This document shows, piece by piece, positions 43,810 through 55,004 of a stretch of 64,000 nucleotides of DNA. The DNA is from Vreelandella songnenensis (lineage in GTDB: Bacteria; Pseudomonadota; Gammaproteobacteria; Pseudomonadales; Halomonadaceae). Position numbers and translations under genes: made by a program. The stretch lies in assembly GCF_003002925.1 (NCBI RefSeq), contig NZ_PVTK01000005.1:124001-188000 (forward strand), written 5' to 3'. Numbering within the stretch: position 1 is the stretch's first letter; each line of letters starts with the position of its first letter. Under the pieces are notes generated by a model. The model saw nothing but the letters and a program-made list of their open reading frames with translations, was not told where the DNA came from and did no database searches.

Positions 43810-43839
43810 CTGGGCGGCTAGCTTCGCTACTCCGCCCAG
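43810..43839 (-). other. Hairpin in the rpsD-rpoA spacer
   Basis: CTGGGCGG (43810-43817) pairs with CCGCCCAG (43832-43839) around an inner TAGC/GCTA stem. It lies in the 125-bp gap between rpsD and rpoA. No T-run follows, so it is more likely a processing or attenuation element than a full terminator. Confidence 0.5.
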
Positions 43840-43871
43840 GCCTCAAGAAGCAGTGATGTAAATCAAACCGC

Positions 43872-44492
43872 TTACTTGGAGTACAGCTCGACGATCAGGT
43901 TTTCGTTGATGTCGGCAGTCAGGTCACCGCGTTCAGGCAGAGCCTTGAAAGTGCCTTCCATCTTCTTGGCGTCGATTTCGATCCAGGCGATATCGCCACG
44001 GTTGGCCGCAATGGTCAACGCGTTTTGAATACGTGCCTGGTTCTTCGCCTTTTCGCGAATGGAAACAACGTCACCCGGCTTCACTTGGTAGGAAGCTACG
44101 TTAACGGTGCGGCCGTTCACGGAAATCGCCTTGTGGCTGACCAGCTGACGCGCTTCAGAGCGAGTCGAGCCAAAGCCCATGCGGTAGACGACGTTATCCA
44201 GTCGGGATTCAAGCAACTGCAACAATACTTCGCCCGTCGCGCCTTTCAGGCGAGCGGCTTCTTTGTAGTAGTTGCGGAACTGTTTTTCGAGTACGCCATA
44301 CATGCGACGTACTTTTTGCTTCTCGCGAAGCTGCAAGCCGTAGTCTGAAAGACGCTGACGACGCTGGCCGTGTACACCCGGGATCTGCTCGGATTTACAC
44401 TTTTTCTCGAAGGGAGTAACACCGCTCTTCAGGAAGAGGTCGGTGCCTTCACGACGAGACAGTTTGCACTTCGGTCCAATATAACGAGCCAT
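43872..44492 (-). CDS. rpsD: 30S ribosomal protein S4
   Basis: Small-subunit primary binder of 16S rRNA, 206 residues as in E. coli, with an S4 RNA-binding domain in the second half ([27 protein letters not shown]). In enterics S4 represses the alpha operon by binding the leader ahead of rpsM, see the hairpin there. 12 bp after rpsK. Confidence 0.98.
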   Translation of the reverse strand: MARYIGPKCKLSRREGTDLFLKSGVTPFEKKCKSEQIPGVHGQRRQRLSDYGLQLREKQKVRRMYGVLEKQFRNYYKEAARLKGATGEVLLQLLESRLDNVVYRMGFGSTRSEARQLVSHKAISVNGRTVNVASYQVKPGDVVSIREKAKNQARIQNALTIAANRGDIAWIEIDAKKMEGTFKALPERGDLTADINENLIVELYSK

Positions 44493-44504
44493 GAATCTGT
44501 CTCC

Positions 44505-44891
44505 TTAAACGCGGCGTTTCTTAGGCGGACGGCAGCCATTATGGGGAATGGGCGTCGCGTCTACGATGCTTTGCACGCGGAAGCCTGCGGCATTGAGTGC
44601 GCGCACGGCGGATTCACGACCGGGACCTGGGCCTTTAACCAGTACGTCTACGTTTTTCACACCATACTCGGCTGCAGCAGTTGCTGCACGCTCGCTTGCT
44701 ACTTGAGCAGCGAACGGGGTGCTCTTGCGAGAACCACGAAAACCCGAACCACCGGCAGTTGCCCAAGAAAGCGCATTGCCCTGGCGGTCTGTGATCGTCA
44801 CGATCGTGTTGTTAAAAGAGGCATGGATATGCGCAACGGCATCCACAACCTGCTTTTTAACCTTTTTACGGTTATTACGCGGGTTAGCCAT
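44505..44891 (-). CDS. rpsK: 30S ribosomal protein S11
   Basis: 128 residues (E. coli 129), platform protein near the E site. [20 protein letters not shown] and the C-terminal [10 protein letters not shown] are diagnostic. 52 bp after rpsM in the alpha operon. Confidence 0.98.
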   Translation of the reverse strand: MANPRNNRKKVKKQVVDAVAHIHASFNNTIVTITDRQGNALSWATAGGSGFRGSRKSTPFAAQVASERAATAAAEYGVKNVDVLVKGPGPGRESAVRALNAAGFRVQSIVDATPIPHNGCRPPKKRRV

Positions 44892-44943
44892 GTTGATGTC
44901 TATTCCTGTCTTTACGTCAGCTCTCTCTTAAAGAGCCTGCGTG

Positions 44944-45300
44944 TTATTTGCGGATCGGCTTACGCGGGCCCTTACGGGTGCGCGCGTTAGTCTTGGTCCG
45001 CTGACCACGCAGCGGAAGACTACGACGATGACGCAGACCACGGTAGCAGCCTAAGTCCATGAGACGCTTAATGTTCAGCGTAACATCACGACGAAGGTCG
45101 CCTTCTACGGTGTACTTACCAACTTCAGAACGCAGGGTATCCAGCTCTTCGCCAGACAGATCCTGGATCTTGGTAGTCAGCTCGATACCAGCAGCAGCAC
45201 AGATGTGCTGAGCGCGGGTACGGCCAATCCCGAAGATATAGGTCAGCGAGATCGCCGCATGCTTGTTGTCCGGGATATTGACGCCTGCAATACGGGCCAT
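44944..45300 (-). CDS. rpsM: 30S ribosomal protein S13
   Basis: 118 residues, same as E. coli; head protein contacting the P-site tRNA and the large subunit. [15 protein letters not shown] and [14 protein letters not shown] are diagnostic. First gene of the alpha operon, preceded by a 123-bp leader with a strong hairpin. Confidence 0.98.
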   Translation of the reverse strand: MARIAGVNIPDNKHAAISLTYIFGIGRTRAQHICAAAGIELTTKIQDLSGEELDTLRSEVGKYTVEGDLRRDVTLNIKRLMDLGCYRGLRHRRSLPLRGQRTKTNARTRKGPRKPIRK

Positions 45301-45358
45301 CAGCTTACTCCGAAATTTGAGCGGCTTGCTCGTTTATTCATCTACAAAAGGCGCAACA

Positions 45359-45395
45359 GCATACCCCTTTAACTGCCCGAAGGCAAGGGGTATGC
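45359..45395 (-). other. UUCG-capped hairpin in the rpmJ-rpsM leader
   Basis: Outer arms GCATACCCCTT and AAGGGGTATGC (45359-45369 and 45385-45395) enclose TGCC-TTCG-GGCA on the minus strand, an inner stem with the very stable UUCG tetraloop. It is in the place where the enteric alpha operon has its S4-binding leader, but the shape is not the enteric pseudoknot. No T-run follows, so it is not a simple terminator. Confidence 0.65.
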
Positions 45396-45423
45396 CAAAC
45401 ACCCACTTAAAACAGCGCAGGTA

Positions 45424-45537
45424 TTAACCTTGACGCTGTTTGTGCCGTGGCTCGACGCAGATAACGCGGACAGCGCCATTGCGACGAATGATCTTGCAGT
45501 TACGGCACATCTTCTTTACGGAAGCTCGAACTTTCAT
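45424..45537 (-). CDS. rpmJ: 50S ribosomal protein L36
   Basis: 37 residues starting [15 protein letters not shown]. The zinc ligands C11, C14, C27 and H32 are all present, so it is the Zn-binding form. Starts 27 bp after secY. Confidence 0.95.
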   Translation of the reverse strand: MKVRASVKKMCRNCKIIRRNGAVRVICVEPRHKQRQG

Positions 45538-45564
45538 CGTTCTCTCCAATACGGTCGGCGCGCC

Positions 45565-46896
45565 TCAGCGCATGATGCCGCCGCTACCGTAGCCTTTCAG
45601 GTTGGACTTCTTCATCACCGAGTCATATTGATGCGACATGAGATGCGATTGCACCTGGGCCATGAAGTCCATGATGACCACTACCACGATCAGAAGTGAC
45701 GTACCGCCAAAGAAGAACGGAACATTCCACGCAACGATCAGGAACTGGGGCATCAGGGAAACCGCAGTGATATACAGGGCACCGAATAAGGTCAGACGAG
45801 TCATGACTTTATCGATATAGCGAGCGGTCTGCTCGCCGGGGCGAATGCCCGGCAGGAACGCACCTGACTTTTTCAGATTGTCAGCTACATCCTTGGGATT
45901 GAAGACCAGCGCTGTGTAAAAGAAGCAGAAGAATACCACTGCCGCCGCGAAAAGCAAGATGTAAAGCGGTTGCCCGGGGGCTAATGCTTGTGAAGCTCGC
46001 TGCAACCACTCCATTCCCTCACCGGCACCTACCCACTGTCCGATCGACGCCGGAAAGAGCAGAATGCTGGAGGCGAAGATCGCCGGAATAACGCCGGCCA
46101 TGTTCACCTTGAGAGGCAGGTAGCTGCTTTGACCTGCATACATCTTATTGCCCACCTGGCGACGTGGATAGTTCACTTTCAGGCGGCGTTGACCGCGCTC
46201 AATGAACACTACGAATGCCACGGTGGCAATACCTAGCACTGACAGCGCTAACAGCGGGAGAACATTCCAGGCCCCTTCGTTACGAGCGAGCTCGAACGCT
46301 TGCCCCACGGCACTGGGCAGCCCAGCGACGATACCGGCGAAAATCAGCAGCGAGATACCGTTGCCGATCCCCTTCTCGGTAATCTGCTCACCTAGCCACA
46401 TCATAAACACCGCGCCTGACACGAACGTGATCACGGCGGTGAAATAGAAGCTAAAGTCAGCGCTGTATGCGATGCCTTGGCTAGCCAGGCCCACGGACAT
46501 GCCGGTTGCCTGGACAAAAGCCAGTATCACCGTGCCGTAGCGGGTGTACTGGCTAATTTTGCGGCGGCCGGACTCGCCTTCCTTCTTGAGCTGCTCAAGA
46601 TGGGGCGAGACCGCGGTCATCAGCTGCATGATAATCGACGCCGAGATATAGGGCATTATGCCCAGGGCGAGGACGCTCATGCGCTCCAGGGCGCCACCCG
46701 AGAACATGTTGAACATGCCCAGGATGGTGCCCTGTTGCTCCCTAAACAAGGCAGCAAGCTGGTCAGGATTGATACCGGGAACGGGAATATGGGCACCGAT
46801 ACGGTACACCACGATGGCGAGGAGCACGAAGCGCAAACGCGCCCACAGTTCACTCAGACCGCTGCCCGTCGCCGGCATATTTCCTGACTTGGCCAT
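45565..46896 (-). CDS. secY: Preprotein translocase subunit SecY
   Basis: Ten-helix channel of the Sec translocon, 443 residues as in E. coli. The N-terminus has [26 protein letters not shown]; the cytosolic loops contain [13 protein letters not shown]. Works with SecE, SecG and SecA to export the many secreted proteins seen in this window. Abuts rplO directly in the spc operon. Confidence 0.98.
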   Translation of the reverse strand: MAKSGNMPATGSGLSELWARLRFVLLAIVVYRIGAHIPVPGINPDQLAALFREQQGTILGMFNMFSGGALERMSVLALGIMPYISASIIMQLMTAVSPHLEQLKKEGESGRRKISQYTRYGTVILAFVQATGMSVGLASQGIAYSADFSFYFTAVITFVSGAVFMMWLGEQITEKGIGNGISLLIFAGIVAGLPSAVGQAFELARNEGAWNVLPLLALSVLGIATVAFVVFIERGQRRLKVNYPRRQVGNKMYAGQSSYLPLKVNMAGVIPAIFASSILLFPASIGQWVGAGEGMEWLQRASQALAPGQPLYILLFAAAVVFFCFFYTALVFNPKDVADNLKKSGAFLPGIRPGEQTARYIDKVMTRLTLFGALYITAVSLMPQFLIVAWNVPFFFGGTSLLIVVVVIMDFMAQVQSHLMSHQYDSVMKKSNLKGYGSGGIMR

Positions 46897-47331
46897 TTAG
46901 TCCTCTACCTTGCCGCCAGCAGCTTCGATCGCTTCACGGGCACCTTTGGTGACCTTGATACCACGAACGGTAACTGCTTTGTTCAGTTCGCCTGAAAGGA
47001 TGATCTTCGCGTGAAGCGTTGCATCCTTCAGCACGTTGGCTTGCTTCAGGGTTTCCATGGTGACTTCGTCACCGGCAACCTTGGCAAGCTCGGCCAGGCG
47101 TACTTCTTCAGACACCAGCGATTTAGCTGACGTGAAGCCGAACTTCGGCAGACGACGCTGCAGCGGCATCTGACCGCCTTCGAAACCAGGCTTGACGCTA
47201 CCGCCACTGCGTGATTTCTGACCTTTGTGGCCACGGCCGCCGGTCTTACCAAGACCGGAACCGATACCACGACCAACGCGCTTTTCAGCGTGTTTGGAGC
47301 CCGGTGCCGGGCTCAGGGTATTGAGTTTCAT
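46897..47331 (-). CDS. rplO: 50S ribosomal protein L15
   Basis: 144 residues as in E. coli. Gly/Arg-rich N-terminal tail ([21 protein letters not shown]) that threads into 23S rRNA. Stops 1 bp before the secY start and follows rpmD by 3 bp, typical spc-operon spacing. Confidence 0.98.
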   Translation of the reverse strand: MKLNTLSPAPGSKHAEKRVGRGIGSGLGKTGGRGHKGQKSRSGGSVKPGFEGGQMPLQRRLPKFGFTSAKSLVSEEVRLAELAKVAGDEVTMETLKQANVLKDATLHAKIILSGELNKAVTVRGIKVTKGAREAIEAAGGKVED

Positions 47332-47334
47332 GGA

Positions 47335-47517
47335 TTACTCTCCCTCAACGCGCACAAGGTAGTTAACCTTGTGGATCATGCCGCGTACGGCAGGGGTGTC
47401 TTCCAGTTCAACCGTATGACCGATGCGACGCAGACCCAGGCCGTTCATAGTAGCCTTGTGCTTGGGTAGAACGCCGATGGTGCTGCGGATCTGGGTAACC
47501 TTGATCGTTGCTGCCAT
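47335..47517 (-). CDS. rpmD: 50S ribosomal protein L30
   Basis: 60 residues (E. coli 59). [20 protein letters not shown] is typical. Central in the spc operon, 6 bp after rpsE. Confidence 0.97.
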   Translation of the reverse strand: MAATIKVTQIRSTIGVLPKHKATMNGLGLRRIGHTVELEDTPAVRGMIHKVNYLVRVEGE

Positions 47518-47523
47518 GGTGTC

Positions 47524-48024
47524 TTACCCCGTGATCGCTTCGACAGACAGACCGCGCTTGGCGGCGATGTCTTCCGGTGCCTGCATGGCAGAGAGACCTT
47601 TAACTGTCGCTCGTACCACGTTGACCGGGTTGGTGGAACCGTAGCACTTGGCCAGTACATCGTGGACACCAGCAAGCTCTAGTACAGAGCGCATGGCGCC
47701 ACCGGCGATGATACCGGTACCTTCAGATGCCGGCTGCATGTACACCTTGGAAGCACCGTGACGGGCTTTTACCGGGTACTGCAGCGTGTGGCCTGCAAGG
47801 TTAACCTTGACCATATTGCGACGAGCCTGGTCCATCGCTTTCTGGATCGCAACCGGCACTTCACGCGCCTTGCCACGACCGAAACCGACACGACCTTTAC
47901 CATCACCAACGACGGTCAGTGCGGTGAAGCCGAAAATACGACCACCCTTGACCACCTTGGCGACGCGGTTGACCTGCACTAGCTTCTCTTGCAGATCACC
48001 GCTTTGCTGTTCGTTCTTCGCCAT
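47524..48024 (-). CDS. rpsE: 30S ribosomal protein S5
   Basis: 166 residues (E. coli 167), a decoding-fidelity protein. The S5 double-stranded RNA-binding fold ([20 protein letters not shown]) and the loop [12 protein letters not shown] are intact. 11 bp after rplR. Confidence 0.98.
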   Translation of the reverse strand: MAKNEQQSGDLQEKLVQVNRVAKVVKGGRIFGFTALTVVGDGKGRVGFGRGKAREVPVAIQKAMDQARRNMVKVNLAGHTLQYPVKARHGASKVYMQPASEGTGIIAGGAMRSVLELAGVHDVLAKCYGSTNPVNVVRATVKGLSAMQAPEDIAAKRGLSVEAITG

Positions 48025-48035
48025 CGTAAAACCCT

Positions 48036-48386
48036 TTAGAATTCCAGGCCGCCTTCACGAGCGGCGTCGGCCAGAGCCTTGACGCGACCGTGATACTTAA
48101 AGCCAGCACGGTCGAAGGCCACCTGGGTGATGCCTGCTTCTTTAGCGCGTTCGGCAATCAGTGCGCCAACCTTGGAGGCGGCGTCTGAGTTACCGGTCGC
48201 ACCCTCGCGCAGTGCTTTGTCCAGCGTGGAAGCGCTGGCCAACACTTTGCCACCATCCGGCGAGATAATCTGCGCATAGATGTGACGCGGGGTACGGTTG
48301 ACGCACAGGCGATACACGCCCAGCTCGCGGATCTTGGCGCGAGCGCGGCGGGCACGACGGAGACGAGATTCTTTCTTCGCGTTCAT
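48036..48386 (-). CDS. rplR: 50S ribosomal protein L18
   Basis: 116 residues (E. coli 117). Binds 5S rRNA together with L5 and L25. Starts [19 protein letters not shown] and ends [16 protein letters not shown], the family ending. Confidence 0.98.
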   Translation of the reverse strand: MNAKKESRLRRARRARAKIRELGVYRLCVNRTPRHIYAQIISPDGGKVLASASTLDKALREGATGNSDAASKVGALIAERAKEAGITQVAFDRAGFKYHGRVKALADAAREGGLEF

Positions 48387-48395
48387 AACCCTGCC

Positions 48396-48926
48396 TTACT
48401 TCTTCTTGGCTTCTTTACGGCGGACCTGCTCGTCGCCGTACCGAACACCCTTGCCTTTGTACGGCTCTGGCGGACGGAAGGCGCGGATTTCCGCGGCGCA
48501 CTGACCGAGCTTCTGCTTGTCCGCGCTTTTCAGCACGATAGTGGTGTTCTTGGGCGTTTCCGCCACGACACCTTCAGGCAGTTCATAGTCGACCGGGTGC
48601 GAGAAGCCCAGTGAAAGATTGAGCGTCTGGCCCTTAGCTTGGGCACGATAACCGACGCCAACAATTTCGAGAGTCTTTGTGAAACCCTCGGATACGCCCG
48701 TCACCAGGTTCTGAACCAAGGCGCGGGTAGTACCGGCCATTGCCCAGCTCTTGGCAGTTTCGCTCGGGGCGAAGGTCAGCTGGCCGTCTTCCTGACCAAT
48801 CACCACGTCCTGGTGAATGGGCATTGACAGCGTGCCCTGGCCGCCTTTGGCGGTCAGCTGGCCAGCGTCGATTTTAACGTCGACACCAGCAGGCACTTTA
48901 ACCGGATATTTCGCTATGCGGGACAT
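48396..48926 (-). CDS. rplF: 50S ribosomal protein L6
   Basis: 176 residues (E. coli 177), close to the sarcin-ricin loop. Two copies of the L6 fold; C-terminal [20 protein letters not shown] is diagnostic. Confidence 0.98.
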   Translation of the reverse strand: MSRIAKYPVKVPAGVDVKIDAGQLTAKGGQGTLSMPIHQDVVIGQEDGQLTFAPSETAKSWAMAGTTRALVQNLVTGVSEGFTKTLEIVGVGYRAQAKGQTLNLSLGFSHPVDYELPEGVVAETPKNTTIVLKSADKQKLGQCAAEIRAFRPPEPYKGKGVRYGDEQVRRKEAKKK

Positions 48927-48935
48927 TCCAGCCTC

Positions 48936-49328
48936 CTAGAATACGGTGCAGATGACTTCGCCACCGACACCCGCCTGGCGCGCGGCACGATCGGTCATGA
49001 CACCATTGGATGTGGTGACAATCGCGATACCCAGGCCGTCGGCAACCTTAGGCAGGTTGTCCTTGCCTTTGTACTGACGCAAAGACGGCTTGGAAACCCG
49101 CTGAATGTGCTCAATAACCGGCTTGCCCTCAAAGTACTTGAGAGTCACAGTCAGTGAAGGCTTGACACCTTCAGCCACTGCGAAGTCGGCAATGTAACCT
49201 TCTTCCTTTAGCACGCGGGCCACTTCCACTTTCAGCTTGGAAGACGGCATGACTGCCGTCTCCTTGGTGGCCATCTGCGCATTGCGGATACGGGTACACA
49301 TATCCGCCAGAGTGTCTTGCATGCTCAT
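48936..49328 (-). CDS. rpsH: 30S ribosomal protein S8
   Basis: 130 residues as in E. coli. In enterics S8 is the translational repressor of the spc operon through a site near rplE. Ends with [20 protein letters not shown], the family signature. Confidence 0.98.
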   Translation of the reverse strand: MSMQDTLADMCTRIRNAQMATKETAVMPSSKLKVEVARVLKEEGYIADFAVAEGVKPSLTVTLKYFEGKPVIEHIQRVSKPSLRQYKGKDNLPKVADGLGIAIVTTSNGVMTDRAARQAGVGGEVICTVF

Positions 49329-49360
49329 TTAATGTGCGCTCCTGATGATTCTACGTGGCG

Positions 49361-49666
49361 TTACCAGCTGGACTTTTTCAGACCAGGGACGTCGCCACGC
49401 ATGGCGGCTTCACGCAGCTTGTTACGGCCGAGACCGAACTTGTTGTAAAAACCGTGCGGACGACCGGTAATACGGCAGCGGTTACGCTGACGCACCGGGC
49501 TTGAGTCGCGCGGCAGTTGCTGCAGCTTCAGCGTCGCCTCGAAGCGCTCTTCCTCGGACGTGTTAACGTCCGAGATGATTGCCTTGAGCTCAGTACGCTT
49601 GGCCGCATACTTCTCGACCAGCTGCGTACGCTTGAGCTCACGCTCTATCATACTTTTCTTAGCCAT
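49361..49666 (-). CDS. rpsN: 30S ribosomal protein S14
   Basis: 101 residues as in E. coli. It lacks the two CxxC pairs of the zinc type, so it is the long zinc-free form, while L36 here keeps its zinc site. [20 protein letters not shown] is typical. Confidence 0.98.
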   Translation of the reverse strand: MAKKSMIERELKRTQLVEKYAAKRTELKAIISDVNTSEEERFEATLKLQQLPRDSSPVRQRNRCRITGRPHGFYNKFGLGRNKLREAAMRGDVPGLKKSSW

Positions 49667-49676
49667 GATCCAACCC

Positions 49677-50216
49677 TTATTTCTTGAACGGGAAGTTCAG
49701 CGCCGCTAGCAGCGCGCGACCTTCCTCGTCGGTGTTGGCGGTAGTAGTGATAGTGACGTCCAACCCACGGATACGATCGATCTTATCATACTCGATCTCC
49801 GGGAAGATGATCTGCTCACGCACACCCATGGAGTAGTTGCCGCGACCGTCAAAAGACTTCGGGTTAAGACCACGGAAGTCACGCACGCGTGGAATCGCGA
49901 TGTTCACCAGACGGTCAAGGAAGTCCCACATGCGCTCAGCGCGCAGTGTTACCTTGATACCGATCGGCCAACCTTCACGCACCTTGAAGCCCGCGATGGA
50001 CTTACGTGCTTTGGTCACCAGCGGCTTTTGACCGGAGAGTTTCTCCAGGTCGCCGATGGCATTGTCGATCAGCTTTTTATCACTAACCGCTTCGCCGATA
50101 CCCATGTTCAGAGTCACTTTCGTGATCCGGGGTACCTGCATAACGTTGGCGTAGCTGAACTGCTCTTTGAGTTGAGCCACCACCTCGTTTTGATAACGTT
50201 CTTTCAAGTTCGCCAT
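49677..50216 (-). CDS. rplE: 50S ribosomal protein L5
   Basis: 179 residues as in E. coli, binds 5S r[21 protein letters not shown] near the N-terminus and GMRE-like [11 protein letters not shown] in the second half. 18 bp after rplX. Confidence 0.98.
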   Translation of the reverse strand: MANLKERYQNEVVAQLKEQFSYANVMQVPRITKVTLNMGIGEAVSDKKLIDNAIGDLEKLSGQKPLVTKARKSIAGFKVREGWPIGIKVTLRAERMWDFLDRLVNIAIPRVRDFRGLNPKSFDGRGNYSMGVREQIIFPEIEYDKIDRIRGLDVTITTTANTDEEGRALLAALNFPFKK

Positions 50217-50234
50217 TGTGCTACCCGACTCGCG

Positions 50235-50549
50235 TTAGGCGTCGATCTGCGTCTGCGTCGACTTGTAGATACGTACCTTGGTACCGTCTTCCTTAACTTG
50301 GAAGCCGACGCGATCCGCCTTACCGGTCTCCGAATTGAAGATGGCTACGTTGGACGCGTGAATCGGAGCCTCACGCTCGACGATACCGCCCTGATTTCCC
50401 GCCATGGGATTCGGCTTGGTGTGACGTTTAATCATGTTCACACCGGACACCAGGAAGCGGTTTTCCATTACCCGCTTAACGGTGCCACGTTTGCCTTTAT
50501 CCTTCCCGGCGATGACGATGACTTCATCGTCACGTTTGATCTTTTGCAT
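50235..50549 (-). CDS. rplX: 50S ribosomal protein L24
   Basis: 104 residues as in E. coli, an assembly initiator with a KOW motif ([18 protein letters not shown]). 14 bp after rplN. Confidence 0.98.
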   Translation of the reverse strand: MQKIKRDDEVIVIAGKDKGKRGTVKRVMENRFLVSGVNMIKRHTKPNPMAGNQGGIVEREAPIHASNVAIFNSETGKADRVGFQVKEDGTKVRIYKSTQTQIDA

Positions 50550-50563
50550 ATCCGCCTCGCTCC

Positions 50564-50935
50564 TTACAGCACTTCAGGCGCTAGGGAAATGATCTTCATG
50601 AACTTCTCATTACGAAGTTCACGAGTTACCGGCCCGAAGATACGCGTGCCGATCGGCTGTTCGTTGGTGTTATTCAACAAAACCGCCGCATTTCCATCGA
50701 AACGGATCAGCGAACCGTCACTACGACGGACGCCACTACGGGTGCGAACGACTACCGCTTTCAAGACTTGGCCTTTTTTGACCTTGCCACGCGGGATAGC
50801 CTCTTTCACCGTTACCTTAATGACGTCACCAACGCGGGCGTAGCGACGGTGTGAACCGCCTAGCACCTTGATGCATTGCACCCGGCGCGCTCCGCTGTTG
50901 TCGGCGACATCCAGCATTGTCTGAGTCTGAATCAT
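50564..50935 (-). CDS. rplN: 50S ribosomal protein L14
   Basis: 123 residues as in E. coli, at the subunit interface. Starts [19 protein letters not shown]. First gene of the spc operon; 50 bp separate it from rpsQ, where an spc promoter would be expected but none is clear. Confidence 0.98.
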   Translation of the reverse strand: MIQTQTMLDVADNSGARRVQCIKVLGGSHRRYARVGDVIKVTVKEAIPRGKVKKGQVLKAVVVRTRSGVRRSDGSLIRFDGNAAVLLNNTNEQPIGTRIFGPVTRELRNEKFMKIISLAPEVL

Positions 50936-50985
50936 CGGTTTTCTCCAAACCTAATCTGACTGCACTGGTCGGCAGACTTTAGGTA

Positions 50986-51246
50986 TTAACCCTTAGCCTG
51001 CTCAACCACCTCGACCAGCGTCCAGGCTTTCTTCTTGGAAAGCGGACGGCACTCCTGAATGGAAACCGTATCGCCTGCCTTAGCCTGGTTCGCCTCATCA
51101 TGGGCGTGCAGCTTGGTGGAGCGCTTGACGTATTTTCCGTAGATCGGGTGACGTTCACGACGCTCGATCATAACGACGATGGATTTATCCATCTTGTCGC
51201 TCACCACCTTGCCGGTGAGCGTACGGGTTTTTTTCTCTTCGGCCAT
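50986..51246 (-). CDS. rpsQ: 30S ribosomal protein S17
   Basis: 86 residues (E. coli 84), binds near helix 11 of 16S rRNA. The start chosen is ATG ([10 protein letters not shown]) after AGGTGA; a GTG three codons earlier is in frame. Last gene of the S10 operon, one base after rpmC. Confidence 0.97.
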   Translation of the reverse strand: MAEEKKTRTLTGKVVSDKMDKSIVVMIERRERHPIYGKYVKRSTKLHAHDEANQAKAGDTVSIQECRPLSKKKAWTLVEVVEQAKG

Positions 51247-51247
51247 C

Positions 51248-51439
51248 TCAATCACCTGCCTTCTCGTTGAGCATAGTCTTAACGCGGGCGATATCCCGAC
51301 GGACCTGCTTGAGCAGATGAGTCTGGCTCAGTTGGCCAGTGGCCTTCTGCATGCGCAGGTTAAACTGCTCGCGGAGTAGCTCGAGGAGCTGCTCTTTAAG
51401 CTCTCCTGCGGACTTTTCACGAATTTCCTGTGCTTTCAT
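51248..51439 (-). CDS. rpmC: 50S ribosomal protein L29
   Basis: 63 residues as in E. coli, at the tunnel exit. The ATG overlaps the rplP stop by one base (TGATG), so it is coupled. [18 protein letters not shown] is diagnostic. Confidence 0.97.
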   Translation of the reverse strand: MKAQEIREKSAGELKEQLLELLREQFNLRMQKATGQLSQTHLLKQVRRDIARVKTMLNEKAGD

Positions 51440-51852
51440 CACATCACCGTCCGTTTCGCAAAGGTGGTGGACAAGGGCATCTTCTGTGCGGCCAGTTCAA
51501 ATGCTTCACGGGCCAGCTCTTCGGATACGCCTTCAATTTCGTACAGGACCCGACCCGGTTGGATCTGGGCTACCCAGTACTCAACAGAACCTTTACCTTT
51601 ACCCATACGAACTTCGAGCGGCTTCTTGGAAATCGGCTTGTCAGGGAAAACGCGGATCCAGATTTTACCGCCACGCTTGACGTGACGTGTGATCGCACGA
51701 CGGCCGGCTTCGATCTGACGCGCAGTGATGCGGCCGCGACCGGTAGCTTTCAGACCGTATTCCCCGAAGCTGATCTTGCTTCCGCGATGCGCCAGGCCAC
51801 GGTTGCGGCCTTTCATCATCTTGCGGAATTTCATACGCTTGGGCTGTAACAT
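51439..51852 (-). CDS. rplP: 50S ribosomal protein L16
   Basis: 137 residues (E. coli 136), close to the A-site tRNA and the peptidyl transferase centre. The Arg that is hydroxylated in some bacteria sits in the RAFxxA-like region. [19 protein letters not shown] is typical. Confidence 0.98.
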   Translation of the reverse strand: MLQPKRMKFRKMMKGRNRGLAHRGSKISFGEYGLKATGRGRITARQIEAGRRAITRHVKRGGKIWIRVFPDKPISKKPLEVRMGKGKGSVEYWVAQIQPGRVLYEIEGVSEELAREAFELAAQKMPLSTTFAKRTVM

Positions 51853-51866
51853 CGACTCGCTCTCCC

Positions 51867-52571
51867 TTACCTGGAACCTTTCTTCTTGGGCGCGTTGCCG
51901 GCAGGCTGCTGTTGCTTAGCCTTGGCACGTACTTCCTCGATACCGCCGAGGATTTCGCCCTTGAAGATCCACACTTTGACGCCGATAACGCCGTAGGTGG
52001 TGTGAGCCTCGAAGGTGGCGTAGTCGATATCAGCACGCAGGGTATGCAGCGGAACGCGACCTTCGCGGTACCATTCGGTACGAGCGATTTCAGCACCACC
52101 AAGACGACCTGACAGCTGAATCTTGATGCCGCCAGCGCCAAGACGCATTGCGTTCTGTACCGCGCGCTTCATCGCACGACGGAACATTACGCGACGCTCA
52201 AGCTGACCTGCAACGTTGGCTGCAACCAGCTTGGCATCCAGCTCCGGCTTGCGAACTTCTTCGATGTTCACATGAACCGGGACGCCCATCATTTCGGTGA
52301 GATCGCGACGCAGACGGTCGACATCTTCACCTTTTTTACCAATCACGATACCCGGACGGGCAGTGTGAATGGTGATGCGGGCATTGTTAGCCGGACGCTC
52401 GATGTGAATGCGGCTTACGGAAGCGCTTTTCAGACGCTCTTCCAGGAAGCTGCGCACTTCGAGATCGTTATTGAGCTTATCGGCATAGGCGCCGCGCTCG
52501 GCATACCAGACAGAAGCATGGTCTTTGACGATGCCCAGTCGAATGCCTGTTGGATTGACTTTCTGACCCAT
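51867..52571 (-). CDS. rpsC: 30S ribosomal protein S3
   Basis: 234 residues (E. coli 233), part of the mRNA entry helicase. KH domain with [13 protein letters not shown] and C-terminal fold ending [13 protein letters not shown]. Confidence 0.98.
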   Translation of the reverse strand: MGQKVNPTGIRLGIVKDHASVWYAERGAYADKLNNDLEVRSFLEERLKSASVSRIHIERPANNARITIHTARPGIVIGKKGEDVDRLRRDLTEMMGVPVHVNIEEVRKPELDAKLVAANVAGQLERRVMFRRAMKRAVQNAMRLGAGGIKIQLSGRLGGAEIARTEWYREGRVPLHTLRADIDYATFEAHTTYGVIGVKVWIFKGEILGGIEEVRAKAKQQQPAGNAPKKKGSR

Positions 52572-52582
52572 CTGGTCGACTC

Positions 52583-52915
52583 CTACTTCTCGGCTACCTT
52601 GACGGTGATGTGGCAGGTGCGCTTCAAGATACGATCCGCACGGCCTTTGGCGCGCGGCTTGATACGCTTGAGCGTCATGCCCTCATCGACGCAGATGGTC
52701 GAGACACGCAGCTCGTCGATGTCCATGCCGTTGTTTTCTTCCGCATTCGCGATGGCGGACTGAAGCACTTTCTTGACCAGTTTGGCAGCCTTCTTCGGTG
52801 AGAAGGTCAGCAGGTCAATAGCTTCGGCGACCGGTTTACCGCGCACCTGGTCAGCCACCAAACGGGCCTTCTGTGCGGATAAAGCAGCGCCACTCAGCTT
52901 AGCTGTGACTTCCAT
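52583..52915 (-). CDS. rplV: 50S ribosomal protein L22
   Basis: 110 residues as in E. coli; its beta-hairpin ([20 protein letters not shown]) lines the exit tunnel near macrolide sites and shows no evident deletion. Confidence 0.98.
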   Translation of the reverse strand: MEVTAKLSGAALSAQKARLVADQVRGKPVAEAIDLLTFSPKKAAKLVKKVLQSAIANAEENNGMDIDELRVSTICVDEGMTLKRIKPRAKGRADRILKRTCHITVKVAEK

Positions 52916-52933
52916 CTCTTAATCCTCTCTGGC

Positions 52934-53209
52934 TTACCGTTTGGCTTTCTTGTCCGCTGCATGCCCGCGGTATGTGCGGGTAGCTGCGAATTCGCCAAGT
53001 TTATGGCCCACCATTTCCTCGGAGACGTGCACCGGGACATGCTGGCGTCCGTTATGGACTGCGATGGTCAGACCTACCATGTTGGGCAGGATCATCGAAC
53101 GACGCGACCAGGTCTTGATCGGTTTGCGATCGTTCTTCTCCACTGCAGCCTCTACCTTCTTCAAAAGATGAAGGTCAATGAAGGGACCTTTCTTTAGTGA
53201 ACGTGGCAC
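52934..53209 (-). CDS. rpsS: 30S ribosomal protein S19
   Basis: 91 residues (E. coli 92), head protein. [20 protein letters not shown] and [16 protein letters not shown] are diagnostic. 33 bp after rplB. Confidence 0.98.
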   Translation of the reverse strand: MPRSLKKGPFIDLHLLKKVEAAVEKNDRKPIKTWSRRSMILPNMVGLTIAVHNGRQHVPVHVSEEMVGHKLGEFAATRTYRGHAADKKAKR

Positions 53210-53242
53210 AGCCGTTACCTCTTAATGTCTTGGCAATTTCGA

Positions 53243-54073
53243 TTAACGCGTCTTGTTACGACGACGGATAATCAGCTTGTCGGTGCGCTTGTTCTTACGC
53301 GTCTTGTGACCCTTGGTCGGTACGCCCCATGGGGATACCGGGTGACGACCACCACTGGTGCGGCCTTCACCACCACCGTGCGGGTGGTCTACCGGGTTCA
53401 TCGCGACACCGCGAACAGTCGGACGCACGCCTCTCCAGCGCTTCGCACCGGCCTTGCCAAGTTGACGCAGGCTGTGCTCGGAGTTGCTCACTTCGCCCAG
53501 AGTCGCGCGGCACTCGGCCAGCACTTTACGCATTTCGCCAGAGCGAAGACGCAAGGTGGCGTAGTTACCTTCACGAGCGACCAGCTGAGCGCTAGTACCG
53601 GCACTGCGAGCAATCTGCGCGCCTTTGCCCGGCTTCAGTTCGATACCGTGAACGGTAGAACCAAGCGGCACATTGCGCAGCGGCAAGGCATTGCCTTTCT
53701 TGATCGGCGCGTTGACACCAGATTCCAGCACGTCACCCGCGCTGACACCTTTCGGTGCAATGATGTAACGACGCTCGCCATCTGCATATTTCAGCAGCGC
53801 GATGTGCGCACTACGGTTCGGATCGTGTTCCAGGCGCTCAACGGTGGCCGGAATGCCATCCTTGGTGCGCTTGAAGTCGATCAGACGGTAGTGATGACGG
53901 TGACCACCGCCCACGTGGCGGGTGGTGATGCGACCGTAGTTGTTACGGCCACCGGACTTGGACTGTTTTTCCAAAAGCGGTGCATACGCACGGCCCTTGT
54001 ACAGCTCCTCGCCAACGATCTTGACGACGTGGCGACGACCGGCGGAAGTGGGTTTGGTCTTGACGATTGCCAT
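53243..54073 (-). CDS. rplB: 50S ribosomal protein L2
   Basis: 276 residues (E. coli 273), needed for subunit joining and peptidyl transfer. The conserved His region is in [18 protein letters not shown]. 17 bp after rplW. Confidence 0.98.
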   Translation of the reverse strand: MAIVKTKPTSAGRRHVVKIVGEELYKGRAYAPLLEKQSKSGGRNNYGRITTRHVGGGHRHHYRLIDFKRTKDGIPATVERLEHDPNRSAHIALLKYADGERRYIIAPKGVSAGDVLESGVNAPIKKGNALPLRNVPLGSTVHGIELKPGKGAQIARSAGTSAQLVAREGNYATLRLRSGEMRKVLAECRATLGEVSNSEHSLRQLGKAGAKRWRGVRPTVRGVAMNPVDHPHGGGEGRTSGGRHPVSPWGVPTKGHKTRKNKRTDKLIIRRRNKTR

Positions 54074-54090
54074 TTTCCGTACTCCTGCCC

Positions 54091-54387
54091 TTATTCGGCG
54101 CCAGAGAAGTCTTCGAGCGTTTCACCCGCAGCCAGGGTCACATACGCTTTGCGGTAACCCTTACGCTGGCCAACGCCGTGTGCAGTACGTTTGGTTTTAC
54201 CCTTCATGTTCAGTACCTGAACATTACCGACCTTCTTGCCGAACAGTGCTTCAACGGCCTTCTTGATCTCGGGCTTGGTAGCATCAGTTGCCACCTTGAA
54301 AACGTACTGGTTGCGCTCTGCAGCTGACGCGGCCTTTTCGGTCACGTGCGGTCCAAGCAGAACCTTGAATACGCGTTCCTGGTTCAT
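54091..54387 (-). CDS. rplW: 50S ribosomal protein L23
   Basis: 98 residues (E. coli 100), docking site of SRP and trigger factor at the tunnel exit. Overlaps rplD by 4 bp. Ends with [14 protein letters not shown]. Confidence 0.98.
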   Translation of the reverse strand: MNQERVFKVLLGPHVTEKAASAAERNQYVFKVATDATKPEIKKAVEALFGKKVGNVQVLNMKGKTKRTAHGVGQRKGYRKAYVTLAAGETLEDFSGAE

Positions 54388-54989
54388 GCCAGCTTCTCCT
54401 CGAATTTACGCAGGGCGGAGACGGTAACCAGGACCTTATCAAAGGCAACCAGGCTTACCGGGTCAGCTGCCGCGACATCCACCACGTCAACGTGGGGAAG
54501 GTTGCGTGCGGCAAGATAGAGCTTCTCGTCGACTTCTTCAGTGACGATCAACACTTTTTCAAGGTTGAGCTCTTTCAGCTTGGCAGCTACCTGCTTGGTC
54601 TTGGGCGCTTCGACGTTGAACTCTTCAATCGCGACCAAGCGCTCTTGACGTACGAGTTCAGACAGGATGGAGCGCATCGCCGCGCGGTACATCTTGCGGT
54701 TAACCTTCTGGGTGTAGTCTTGCGGACGAGCCGCGAAGGTTACGCCGCCGCTGCGCCACAGCGGAGAGCGGATGGTGCCGGCACGTGCACGACCGGTACC
54801 CTTCTGACGCCACGGCTTCTTACCACCACCACGTACGTCGGAACGGCTCTTTTGAGCGCGAGTGCCCTGACGGCCAGCTGCCAGATAGGCAGTGACAACC
54901 TGGTGAACTAGCGCTTCGTTGAATTCTTTGCCAAAAGTGGCGTCGGCTACTTCAACGGTACCCGTGCCTGCAGCAAGATTCAGATTCAT
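54384..54989 (-). CDS. rplD: 50S ribosomal protein L4
   Basis: 201 residues as in E. coli. In enterics L4 also represses the S10 operon through the leader before rpsJ. The tunnel loop ([21 protein letters not shown]) is intact. Confidence 0.98.
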   Translation of the reverse strand: MNLNLAAGTGTVEVADATFGKEFNEALVHQVVTAYLAAGRQGTRAQKSRSDVRGGGKKPWRQKGTGRARAGTIRSPLWRSGGVTFAARPQDYTQKVNRKMYRAAMRSILSELVRQERLVAIEEFNVEAPKTKQVAAKLKELNLEKVLIVTEEVDEKLYLAARNLPHVDVVDVAAADPVSLVAFDKVLVTVSALRKFEEKLA

Positions 54990-55004
54990 TGGTAATTATC
55001 CCCT

